A stretch of 58,128 nt of DNA, from contig NZ_QULW01000024.1 in the NCBI RefSeq assembly GCF_003481825.1, positions 1 to 58,128 of the forward strand, written 5' to 3'. This document shows, one piece after another, positions 33,195 to 40,754 of this stretch. The notes below the pieces were generated by a model that did no database searches, was not told where the DNA came from, and worked only from the letters and a program-made list of their open reading frames with translations. This stretch comes from Clostridium sp. OM02-18AC (lineage in GTDB: Bacteria > Bacillota > Clostridia > Lachnospirales > Lachnospiraceae). How positions within the stretch are numbered: the stretch's first letter is position 1; each line of letters opens with the position of its first letter. Made by a program: the position numbers and the translations under genes.

Positions 33195-33499
33195 AAAAAA
33201 GTCCCAAATACAGATTTCATTCTGTATTTGAGACGAATTCACTTAATCCGCGGTACCACTCAAATTGGTTTGCACCCACTCACCCGTATACTAACATATA
33301 CGCCGCCAGGTAACGGTTGCGGTTTCCGTCAGTCCCTACTCCCATGTCTTACGAATGTTTTCGTTTTCCCTGGTTTCAGATCTGCCCTCGAAAGTCCATT
33401 CAGCAATCCCTTCCATACTGCAATCCCACCACCTGCAGCTCTCTGTGATATCAGCGAAGTGCTTACTCCTCTTTCTCATCGGTTTGTCTTTGTTGGTAC
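33195..33499 (-). ncRNA. T-box riboswitch, tryptophan specifier (UGG)
   Basis: The T-box core TGGTACCGCGG is on the minus strand within 33248-33261. The intrinsic terminator (33201-33234, then T run) follows at normal spacing. Stem I is closed by GAAAG/CTTTC and contains AGTA on its 5' side; the specifier side reads GAATGGAC, with TGG at 33396-33398 in the GAA-NNN-A setting, matching tRNA(Trp). Uncharged tRNA(Trp) would stabilise the antiterminator and switch on trpXYZ. Established: T-box logic and Trp transporters under it; seen here: core, terminator, specifier. Confidence 0.95.
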
Positions 33500-33501
33500 T
33501 T

Positions 33502-33530
33502 ATCATAATGCGCGAATTCGGATTTGTCAA
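33502..33530 (-). promoter_or_regulatory. Promoter of the T-box leader and trpXYZ
   Basis: On the minus strand TTGACA (33525-33530), 17 bases, TATGAT (33502-33507). The RNA would start near 33495, just ahead of stem I. Confidence 0.8.
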
Positions 33531-33596
33531 CTACTTTTTTTCTGACAATACAGTCCGACGGGAACCAGCCTGCAACAGTCTACGCTACTGGCTACG

Positions 33597-35669
33597 CTAT
33601 AGATTTAGTTTGTCGTAGCTCTTACTCAGATAAATATCCAACCGTTCTTTCAGTGGCTGATATTCTTCGCTCTCCAGATTTGGATCCTGTTTCAGGATAC
33701 GATTTACTTCTTCGGATACGGTTTTTAATAAATTTGCATCCGTAAAGATATCCGCAATTTTAAATTCCATGTCACCGCTCTGACGCACGCCAAAAAAATC
33801 GCCGGGACCGCGCAGTTTTAGATCCTCGGAAGCGATATAAAAGCCGTCGTTGGAGCGGTTTAAAATATTCAGGCGTTCCTGCGTTCCGTCCTGGTCCGAG
33901 CAGTTGACCATGATACAGTAAGACTGGTGGGCACCCCGGCCCACGCGTCCGCGCAGCTGGTGAAGCTGTGCCAGTCCAAAACGTTCCGCATTTTCAATCA
34001 TCATGACCGTTGCGTTTGGCACGTTCACACCGACCTCCACAACGGTGGTGGAAACCAGCACCTGAATCTCACCGGACGCAAACCGCTCCATGATCTGATT
34101 CTTTTCTTTGCCTTTCATTTTGCCGTGCAGATACTCTACGGTAATGCCAGCCGGAAGCTTTTCCCGCAAAATTTTTGTGTAATCTAGTACATTTTCCGCC
34201 TCGATCAGTTCGCTCTCCTCTACCATCGGACAGATCACATACGCCTGGCGTCCGGCTGCCACCTCGCGGGCAATAAACTTATAAGCTTTGTCACGGTAAC
34301 CGGTATCTACCACACAGTTTTTAATGGGCAGACGCTCCGCAGGCATCTCATCGATGATGGAAATGTCCAGATCTCCATAAAGAATGATGGCAAGTGTCCG
34401 TGGAATCGGAGTCGCACTCATGACCAGCACATGAGGTGTCAGCTCCGGGTCCGTTTCATTTCCCTTGTTTCCCAAAGCTTCCCGCTGGCCCACACCAAAC
34501 CGGTGCTGCTCGTCGGTAATGACCAGGGCAAGACGGTCGTAATGAACTTTCTCCTGGATCAGTGCATGGGTTCCCACGATGATATCCGCCTCATGAGACG
34601 CTATTTTCTCGTAGGCCAGACGTTTTTCCTTTGCCGTCATGGACCCGGTAACCAGAACCACCTGTTTCTCAATGCCATACGTTTCAAACAGTTCCGTGAT
34701 TGATTCGTAATGCTGCTTTGCCAGTACCTCAGTCGGTACCATCATGGCTCCCTGGCATCCGTTCATGGCAGTCTCTAATAATGCCAGCACCGCCACAATG
34801 GTCTTGCCGGATCCCACATCGCCCTGCACCAGCCGGTTCATGACCAGACCGCTCTCCAGATCCTTCCGCACTTCCTCCAGCACTTTTTTCTGGGCGCCGG
34901 TCAGTTCATAAGGCAGGGATGCCAAAAGCCGGTCAACCTCAGACGATCTTGAGATGATATAGCGGCTCTTTAGATCCTGACGTTTTTCCTTTAACCGGCG
35001 CACCGAAAGCAGGAAGAACAAAAACTCATCAAACACCAGGCGCTTTCTGGCAAACAGCAATTCTTTTTTATCTGCCGGAAAATGAATATGCTCAATGGCA
35101 TAATTATATTCCGCCAGTTCATAGCGGCTGCGAAGTTCTTCCGGAAGATACTCACGCTCCATCTGCCGCTGCAAAAGAGCCTGCTGCACCGCACGGGTGA
35201 TTGCCTTATTGCCCAGCCCTTTTGTCTGTCCATACACCGGCTGCATGGAATGCATGACGCCCCGGTACTGCTCCGGTGTGAATACTTCCGGCTGTTCCAT
35301 GGTCAGCCGCCCGTTTTTTTTGACCACACGGCCACGAAATACCAGAATCTGCCCCATCTGCAGGACATTGTGCAGATACGCCATGTTATACCAGGTCAGC
35401 TGCAGGGTTCCCGTCATATCCCGCACATCCGTAATGATGACCTGAATATTTTTAAAGCGGCGCACGGATGGTGTTTTCATCAGCTGCCCAGATACCGCAA
35501 ACACGCCTTTTTCCCGGAGGTTTCCGATCGGAACCGGCTCTTCATAGGCATCATAGGCACGCGGATAGTCATGCAAAAGTTCTTCTACTGTTTCCACACC
35601 CAGTTTGGAAAATAATTTTGCTGTTTTTTCTCCGATTCCTTTCAGACTTGTAATCGGCTGCTGATTCAT
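33597..35669 (-). CDS. recG: ATP-dependent DNA helicase RecG
   Basis: Branch-migration helicase that regresses stalled forks and processes Holliday junctions. The protein is 690 residues, the usual length. The N-terminal wedge/OB domain starts ITSLKGIGEKTAKLFSKLG; the helicase core has GDVGSGKT (Walker A), ITDEQHRFGV (the DEQH box), VMSATPIPRT, and the motif VI block LHQLRGRVGRG. The C-terminal TRG region with GDFFGVRQSG is present. An AGGAG site precedes the start. It follows fakA after a terminator, so it probably has its own promoter, in the conserved asp23-fakA-recG neighbourhood. Confidence 0.97.
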   Translation of the reverse strand: MNQQPITSLKGIGEKTAKLFSKLGVETVEELLHDYPRAYDAYEEPVPIGNLREKGVFAVSGQLMKTPSVRRFKNIQVIITDVRDMTGTLQLTWYNMAYLHNVLQMGQILVFRGRVVKKNGRLTMEQPEVFTPEQYRGVMHSMQPVYGQTKGLGNKAITRAVQQALLQRQMEREYLPEELRSRYELAEYNYAIEHIHFPADKKELLFARKRLVFDEFLFFLLSVRRLKEKRQDLKSRYIISRSSEVDRLLASLPYELTGAQKKVLEEVRKDLESGLVMNRLVQGDVGSGKTIVAVLALLETAMNGCQGAMMVPTEVLAKQHYESITELFETYGIEKQVVLVTGSMTAKEKRLAYEKIASHEADIIVGTHALIQEKVHYDRLALVITDEQHRFGVGQREALGNKGNETDPELTPHVLVMSATPIPRTLAIILYGDLDISIIDEMPAERLPIKNCVVDTGYRDKAYKFIAREVAAGRQAYVICPMVEESELIEAENVLDYTKILREKLPAGITVEYLHGKMKGKEKNQIMERFASGEIQVLVSTTVVEVGVNVPNATVMMIENAERFGLAQLHQLRGRVGRGAHQSYCIMVNCSDQDGTQERLNILNRSNDGFYIASEDLKLRGPGDFFGVRQSGDMEFKIADIFTDANLLKTVSEEVNRILKQDPNLESEEYQPLKERLDIYLSKSYDKLNL

Positions 35670-35704
35670 GGTTCACTTCTCCTCATTCTGTGATCCTAAT
35701 TTCT

Positions 35705-35743
35705 GAAATAAAAGGAGAGTTATCCGCAAAGACAACTCCCCTT
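35705..35743 (-). terminator. Terminator of asp23-fakA
   Basis: The stem AAGGAGAGTT/AACTCCCCTT (35712-35721, 35734-35743, one mismatch) is followed by a T-rich run on the minus strand. Confidence 0.75.
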
Positions 35744-35800
35744 ATAGATTCGCTTTACACCCTAGATTTTCCTTCCGGCTGTGCGTTGTTCCTGTTCTGA

Positions 35801-37498
35801 CTACTCAACGGAAATCAGATAATAATAGATCGGCTGACCGCCCTCCTGAAGCTCAATCTCCACATCCGGGCAGCTTGCCTGAAGTTTTTCGATCAGAGCC
35901 TCTGCGTCCTCTGCAGTGACATCACTTCCATAGTAAACGGTAACCAGCTCAGAATCCTCATCCAGCATCGCCTTTAAAGTATCCTCGGTAGTCTTCTCCA
36001 GATCGGTACCAACTGCCAGCATGCCATGATCACCGATTCCCATGATATCACCCTCGTGGATCTCCATGTCATCGATCACGGTATTGCGTACGGCGTAGGT
36101 GATCTGACCGGTCTTCACACGCCCCATCTCCTCTACCATGGTCTCCAGATTTTCTTCCGGAGTCTGGTCCGGGATGAAGTTGATGAGGGCCGTGATTCCC
36201 TGCGGAACCGTCTTGGACGGAACCACAATGATCTGCTTGTCCGCAACCAGATATTTTGCCTGTTCTGCAGCCAGAATGATATTCTTGTTATTCGGCAGAA
36301 TATAAACCGTGTCAGCATTTACATGCTCGATGGCATTCACCATGTCCTCGGTGCTCGGGTTCATGGTCTGACCGCCCTCGATCAGGTAATCTGCACCAAT
36401 GCCCTTAAAGATCTCGCCCAGACCCTCGCCTACGGATACGGCAATGAAACCATACGGTTTTCTCGGCTCAGCTTTTGCAGTCTCTTTCTGCTCTTCCTCC
36501 GCTTTCTGCTCTGCTGCCTTGCGCTCAGCATCCTGAATGACACGCTCCTGGTGCTCTTCGCGCATGTTGTCGATCTTCATGCGGGAAAGGGAACCAAAGG
36601 TCAGTGCTTTCTGGATTGCAAGACCCGGATCGTTCGTGTGAACGTGAACCTTTACGATATCATCGTCAGAAACGACTACGATGGAGTCGCCAATGGATTC
36701 CAGATATGCCTTGAACTCATGCTCGCTATTTTCGTCGTAATGTTTTTCCAGATTGATGATAAACTCCGTACAATAGCCATACTTAATGTGTGCGGTATCG
36801 ATATCGGTTGCTGCTGCGCCTTTCGCTTCTGTCTGCACGTTCACAGCTGCCTTTGCGCCCGGAACGGTGATATCGACCTCTTTGCCGCTCAGACCATCAA
36901 ATGCGCCCTTCAATACTTGCATCAGACCCTGTCCGCCGGAATCTACCACACCAGCCTGCTTCAAGACCGGAAGCATCTCCGGAGTCTGGCTCAGTACATA
37001 GTCACCATGCTCGATGACTTTCTCGCCAAATTCCAGAACATCTTCTGTCTCTTCTGCTACTTCCACAGCCTTATCTGCCATGCCCTTGGCCACCGTAAGG
37101 ATGGTACCCTCTTTCGGCTTCATAACTGCCTTATAGGCCGTCTCTGTTGCATGGACAAATGCCTGGGCCAGTGTTTTTACATCGACTACATCTTTTCCTT
37201 TGATCTCTTTGGTAAATCCACGGAACAGCTGGGATAAGATTACACCAGAGTTTCCTCTCGCACCGCGCAGGGAACCGGAGGAAATCGCTTTTGCCAGGGA
37301 ATCCATGGTCGGCTCCTGTACAGCTGCCACTTCCCTTGCAGCGGACATGATCGTCATGGTCATGTTGGTTCCGGTGTCACCGTCCGGTACCGGAAATACG
37401 TTTAACTCGTTGATCCACTCTTTTTTTGCTTCTAATCCCTTTGCTCCGGCTAAAAATGCCTTCTGCATCAGACGGGCGTCAATTACCTTTACACTCAC
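35801..37498 (-). CDS. fakA: Fatty acid kinase subunit A (DAK2 domain)
   Basis: FakA phosphorylates fatty acids held by FakB (DegV) proteins for entry into phospholipid synthesis. The N-terminal DhaL/DAK2 domain contains the ATP-Mg motif PDGDTGTNM (Asp39, Asp41 in my numbering) and SGSLRGARGNSG. A middle domain and a C-terminal DegV-like domain follow, separated by a charged Glu/Lys/Ala coiled stretch (about 325-350). I set the start at GTG, giving MSVKVIDARLM, 565 residues, because AAGGAGG lies at good spacing and the open frame further up runs into asp23. No fakB is in the window. Confidence 0.92.
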   Translation of the reverse strand: MSVKVIDARLMQKAFLAGAKGLEAKKEWINELNVFPVPDGDTGTNMTMTIMSAAREVAAVQEPTMDSLAKAISSGSLRGARGNSGVILSQLFRGFTKEIKGKDVVDVKTLAQAFVHATETAYKAVMKPKEGTILTVAKGMADKAVEVAEETEDVLEFGEKVIEHGDYVLSQTPEMLPVLKQAGVVDSGGQGLMQVLKGAFDGLSGKEVDITVPGAKAAVNVQTEAKGAAATDIDTAHIKYGYCTEFIINLEKHYDENSEHEFKAYLESIGDSIVVVSDDDIVKVHVHTNDPGLAIQKALTFGSLSRMKIDNMREEHQERVIQDAERKAAEQKAEEEQKETAKAEPRKPYGFIAVSVGEGLGEIFKGIGADYLIEGGQTMNPSTEDMVNAIEHVNADTVYILPNNKNIILAAEQAKYLVADKQIIVVPSKTVPQGITALINFIPDQTPEENLETMVEEMGRVKTGQITYAVRNTVIDDMEIHEGDIMGIGDHGMLAVGTDLEKTTEDTLKAMLDEDSELVTVYYGSDVTAEDAEALIEKLQASCPDVEIELQEGGQPIYYYLISVE

Positions 37499-37511
37499 CG
37501 TCAGGTCCTCC

Positions 37512-37868
37512 TTAATCGATAACTCGTACACCTTCTACATAAATGTTGATCTTGTCAACTTCCATGCCGGTGAATTCTTCTACTTTGTATTTTACGCTTG
37601 CGATCAGATTGTCAGATACTGCGCAGATGCTGACACCATAAGCCACGATCACATGGAAATCGATGGAAATATGGTTGTCCTTCACCTCTACGGTAATTCC
37701 GTGAGTCAGACTCTCACGCTTTAACAACTTAACCAGACCGTCTTTCATGCTGACAGCTGCCATACCAACAATACCAAAACACTCTACCGCCGTCATGCCT
37801 GCATACATGGCGATCACATCGGAGCTAATCTGAATCTCGCCCAGTTTGTTGTTGATGCGTCCTTTCAT
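37512..37868 (-). CDS. Asp23/Gls24 family protein
   Basis: A 118-residue Asp23 (DUF322) protein. These small alkaline-shock or envelope-stress proteins often precede fakA in Firmicutes, as yloU does in Bacillus. Family blocks include GEIQISSDVIAMYAGM and the C-terminal NIYVEGVRV. It lies 13 bases ahead of the fakA start and shares its transcript. Ribosome binding site GGAGGGG. The function of this branch is not known. Confidence 0.92.
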   Translation of the reverse strand: MKGRINNKLGEIQISSDVIAMYAGMTAVECFGIVGMAAVSMKDGLVKLLKRESLTHGITVEVKDNHISIDFHVIVAYGVSICAVSDNLIASVKYKVEEFTGMEVDKINIYVEGVRVID

Positions 37869-37899
37869 AGAAACCCCTCCATATCTATCTGAATTTATG

Positions 37900-37929
37900 G
37901 TTGCTGTTCACACATACGTGCCCGGCAAC
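37900..37929. repeat. Small hairpin repeat, copy 3
   Basis: GTTGCTG and CGGCAAC arms close around CAC/GTG; the core is TGTTCACACATACGTGCCC. It lies in the presumed 5' leader of asp23-fakA, after a second hairpin AATGCCC/GGGCATG near 37942-37963. Confidence 0.7.
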
Positions 37930-37978
37930 ATGATTTTTCTGAATGCCCGGATAAAAAAGGGCATGATTTAACTAATTA

Positions 37979-38007
37979 ATCATACCATATATCTTTCCCG
38001 CTGTCCA
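37979..38007 (-). promoter_or_regulatory. Promoter of asp23-fakA
   Basis: On the minus strand TGGACA (38002-38007), 17 bases, TATGAT (37979-37984). This gives a 5' leader of about 100 bases containing two hairpins. Confidence 0.6.
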
Positions 38008-38078
38008 TGACGAGTTTTCTCGAAAACAGGAAATCGAACAAATAAAAAATATTTTCTCAAAAAAATGTAAAATTTCAC

Positions 38079-38107
38079 TTGCCAAAACCATGACTTTCTG
38101 CTATCAT
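38079..38107 (+). promoter_or_regulatory. Promoter of rpmB
   Basis: TTGCCA (38079-38084), 17 bases, TATCAT (38102-38107). The short leader contains GGTTCC/GGGACC, a six-pair hairpin just before the ribosome binding site. Confidence 0.65.
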
Positions 38108-38160
38108 ACTTTATGTTGTGGTTCCTTACGGGACCAAGTACCGGTTAAGGAGGTGCAATC

Positions 38161-38346
38161 ATGGCTAAATGTGCAATCTGTGAAAAGGCTGCTCACTTCG
38201 GAAATAACGTGAGCCACTCCCATAGAAGATCCAATGCGATCTGGAAAGCAAACGTTAAATCCGTTAAGGTTAAAGTTAATGGAGGAGCTAAGAAGATGTA
38301 TGTATGTACTTCTTGCTTACGTTCTGGCTTAGTTGAAAGAGCATAA
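38161..38346 (+). CDS. rpmB: 50S ribosomal protein L28
   Basis: A 61-residue basic protein of the large subunit. It has two CxxC pairs (CAIC near the N-terminus and CTSC near residue 50), so it is the zinc-ribbon form. The signature HSHRRSNAIWKANV is clear. The AAGGAGG site precedes the ATG. It is divergent from asp23-fakA-recG, the same arrangement as in Bacillus. Confidence 0.97.
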   Translation: MAKCAICEKAAHFGNNVSHSHRRSNAIWKANVKSVKVKVNGGAKKMYVCTSCLRSGLVERA

Positions 38347-38361
38347 TTGGAACTGAATGCT

Positions 38362-38392
38362 GAGGACATGTCGTTTGACATGTCCTCTTTTT
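38362..38392 (+). terminator. Terminator of rpmB
   Basis: A perfect 11-bp stem GAGGACATGTC/GACATGTCCTC with a GTTT loop, followed by TTTTT. Confidence 0.92.
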
Positions 38393-38481
38393 CGTTGTTC
38401 ATTCTGTCAGCTTTTTCTTTTCACCCTCTTCTGTACATACATCTTCCGAAAACGGTTCTTTTTGTAGTTTTCCTTTGCAAT

Positions 38482-38619
38482 CTAGCAACAGAACAGATAA
38501 TATCCCAAAGTCAGACACCCGATAATAAAAATCAGCGTCGACAGTGTCTCCGGAATGAACAAAAGAAGCGTCATTCCGATTCCAAAACAAAAAAGCATAA
38601 GCCCCAGAACACGCCTCAT
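38482..38619 (-). CDS. Small membrane protein, 45 residues
   Basis: A short gene starting MRRVLGLMLFCFGIGMTLLL with two predicted membrane helices (about 4-20 and 24-42) and ending in two Cys. The start is supported by AGGAGG eight bases upstream; the open frame continues 23 codons further up without a site. Proteins of this size and pattern occur widely in Lachnospiraceae as hypotheticals, in my recollection. It is downstream of gerW in the same direction, but separated by over 200 bases, so it may have its own promoter. Function unknown. Confidence 0.7.
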   Translation of the reverse strand: MRRVLGLMLFCFGIGMTLLLFIPETLSTLIFIIGCLTLGYYLFCC

Positions 38620-38665
38620 GGCGGCCTCCTGATAAGATATAGCTGCCGTCTGCACAGCAAATATG

Positions 38666-38696
38666 GCTGCTGTACACGCATTATGCAAACAGCAAC
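38666..38696. repeat. Possible degenerate fifth hairpin repeat
   Basis: Read on the minus strand it resembles the small hairpin repeat: GTTGCTGTT at one end, TGCGTG in the middle and CAGCAGC at the other end. The arms still pair, but the core has several differences, so membership is uncertain. Nothing else is recognised in 38620-38836. Confidence 0.35.
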
Positions 38697-38836
38697 TATG
38701 CCTTGCAGACAGTAACCGCTCTTCCTTATCAGTATATGCCAGATTCCATAAGGTATGAACCAGGGCTTATCATATTGTCTTTTACACGAAATTCCGACAG
38801 ACATTTTCAGACAGCAGGGTTGTTCTCTCCTGATTT

Positions 38837-39283
38837 TTACTCCGCCTGAACTTCATTTTTATTTTCTTCCTCTTTGGCAGAAGTTTCCTGTGCAGCTGCC
38901 ATCTCATTGGCAGTCTCCATCGTCTTTTCTGACACCTCCGGTGTTTCCTGTTTTCCACCGACAAATTTATTCACAAAATCCGGAACCATATCCAGAACCT
39001 TGGTCACCGCATCCTGCTGTTTGATGTTGACCAGCTTGGTCACACCGTTCTGGATCACAAGGACAGCGCTGGGGCTCATCTTGGCACTCATGCCTCCTCC
39101 GCCATTGTGCTTTGCGTTATCCGCAAAAGAACCCGCTGCCATACCGCAGGTCACATCGACTAACGGCAGAATAATGGCATCATCTACTTTTACAGCATCT
39201 CCCACCACCGTCTTGGTTGTCACAAACTGATCCATTCCCTTAAACAGGGCTTCTACTGTTGAAACAAATTGATTCTCTGCCAT
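38837..39283 (-). CDS. gerW: GerW-family sporulation protein (YtfJ)
   Basis: A 148-residue GerW/YtfJ protein. In Bacillus GerW is made in the forespore and is needed for normal germination. The family core is plain: TVVGDAVKVDDAIILPLVDVTCGMAAGS, a Gly-rich NGGGGMSA loop and SPSAVLVIQNG. The tail (about 115-148) is acidic and low-complexity. The gene follows the DUF2953 gene, the same ytfI-ytfJ pairing as in Bacillus, which supports the call. The ribosome binding site is AGGAGG. Confidence 0.92.
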   Translation of the reverse strand: MAENQFVSTVEALFKGMDQFVTTKTVVGDAVKVDDAIILPLVDVTCGMAAGSFADNAKHNGGGGMSAKMSPSAVLVIQNGVTKLVNIKQQDAVTKVLDMVPDFVNKFVGGKQETPEVSEKTMETANEMAAAQETSAKEEENKNEVQAE

Positions 39284-39319
39284 CGTATTGTCCTCCTTTT
39301 TGGAATGCGCGCTGTTTCT

Positions 39320-40333
39320 TTACGCCTCCCGCCATTTTTTAATCCATAAACGGATATTTTTATTCTGAAGCATCCGGAATACAAAAAACAAAAGCGTCGC
39401 AAGCCGGATACGTCCTTTCAGTTTCAATTCTCCCTCCAGACAGGTTTCCAGAAAATCCGGTGTCACCTGAACTGTCCGGCCATACAGAGGGTAAAACGGA
39501 CTGATCCAGGTAAGGACCTGTCCGGTCCTATACGGATCCCCGAAGCCGAACCGAAGTTTTCCTGCCATCTTCCGCGGCAAAACATGCCGGATGATTCCAA
39601 AGATCTGTTTCTTTGCCAGGCAAAACGCCGCTTTATTTTCTTCGTCCTGAAGAAAGTTCCAGATGGCATCCCACTGTTGTTTGCCTTGTTTCAACTTTTT
39701 CACAAATCTTTGCAGCTTCCTGGGGATGCTGCAAATTCGTTTTTTCCAGCTAATCCAGAAGCGGCGGAATCGTTCCATCAGAATGGACAGACGCGACTTA
39801 TGCTCTTTTGTTTTCTGTTCGGGCTCCGTTGTTTTCCCAGCATTCTCCGTAGAATATGCTGTTTCGTTTTCTTTTGGGACATCCGGCAAATCCGGTTCTG
39901 TTTTCGTCACTTCCGCAGCCTCTACCCGTTCTTTCAATTCCTGCCCGGAATCCTTTTTTTGTTCTTCCGGATTCGTATTCGCAGAAGCCACGTTCTCTTC
40001 CAGAGTTTTTTCTGAATTTTCTTCTGGAACTTGTGGGGAGTTTTCTTCCAGCATTTCTCCCGCTGTTTCTTTCTCTGGCTTTTCCCGGCCCGGATGAAAC
40101 CAAAGGATCCGAAAATCCACATGCAGGTCTCCGTCATAGGAAGCCGTCAACGAAATAAGGTGAAGAAACCAGCTTATGGAAGCCTTCCCCTTCAGGGATT
40201 CATGACAGCTTCCCTCTGCCCGGTACCGGACCGGCACAAACAGCACGCTGAAAATGACTGCCAGGACCAGACCCAGTACGATCAGAATCAGAATGCCGAT
40301 CAGTTTTAAGATTCCCAGTACAATCGCTATCAT
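39320..40333 (-). CDS. DUF2953 membrane protein (YtfI-like)
   Basis: A 337-residue protein with an N-terminal membrane helix (about 3-32), the VPVRYRAEGS segment of DUF2953, a long Glu/Lys/Pro-rich insertion (about 85-190), and a C-terminal part with FGFGDPYRTGQVL, the family's best conserved block. It is encoded next to gerW as in Bacillus and is thought to be sporulation-related. The charged insertion is unusually long and probably disordered. Its first codon overlaps the stop of the upstream gene by 4 bases. Confidence 0.82.
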   Translation of the reverse strand: MIAIVLGILKLIGILILIVLGLVLAVIFSVLFVPVRYRAEGSCHESLKGKASISWFLHLISLTASYDGDLHVDFRILWFHPGREKPEKETAGEMLEENSPQVPEENSEKTLEENVASANTNPEEQKKDSGQELKERVEAAEVTKTEPDLPDVPKENETAYSTENAGKTTEPEQKTKEHKSRLSILMERFRRFWISWKKRICSIPRKLQRFVKKLKQGKQQWDAIWNFLQDEENKAAFCLAKKQIFGIIRHVLPRKMAGKLRFGFGDPYRTGQVLTWISPFYPLYGRTVQVTPDFLETCLEGELKLKGRIRLATLLFFVFRMLQNKNIRLWIKKWREA

Positions 40334-40653
40334 ACATCATTTCCTGTAAAGCGGGCAAAGGATGCCGCCGATACCTCTCCTGTTTTCTGATACAGATCAT
40401 CTACCATCCTGCGGACTACCTCCAGCGCTTCCCAGTATGTAACGGCAATGCCCAGGATCTTGCGCTCTTTTTTCTTTTCTGCCGGGGTAAGAAGTATCGC
40501 AGAAGGATAGATATCACAGAGATTTTCTCCATTTTGCGGGGATGTAATCACATAAACCTCCGGTTGCAGCTTTTCCTCCCGGATTCCCTGGATGATCGCA
40601 TAGCGATGCCGGCGTGCCTTCTTCCCCACATATAAATGATCGTACCACTGCAT
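40330..40653 (-). CDS. Conserved hypothetical protein, 107 residues
   Basis: I do not recognise a function. Starting at MQWYDHLYVGKKARRHRYAI, preceded by AGGAGGG, it is a soluble mixed alpha/beta protein with a basic N-terminus and a helix VTYWEALEVVRRMVDDLY. The gene lies between cinA and the DUF2953 gene and overlaps the latter by four bases, so it is certainly in that operon. A longer frame adds 17 residues without a ribosome binding site. The link to gerW suggests a possible sporulation role, but this is only context. Confidence 0.75.
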   Translation of the reverse strand: MQWYDHLYVGKKARRHRYAIIQGIREEKLQPEVYVITSPQNGENLCDIYPSAILLTPAEKKKERKILGIAVTYWEALEVVRRMVDDLYQKTGEVSAASFARFTGNDV

Positions 40654-40754
40654 AGCATCCCTCCTGCACTGCGCTGTTTCCGCGTCCGCACGATTTGTTT
40701 GCACATCTGTGTTCCGAAGAAACAGGCTGTCATTTCCTGTCCGGCGCTAACATA

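Noticed and set aside
36026..37237. 403-codon open frame on the plus strand
   Set aside because: It lies entirely antisense to fakA, has no ribosome binding site and a composition typical of a reverse-frame shadow.
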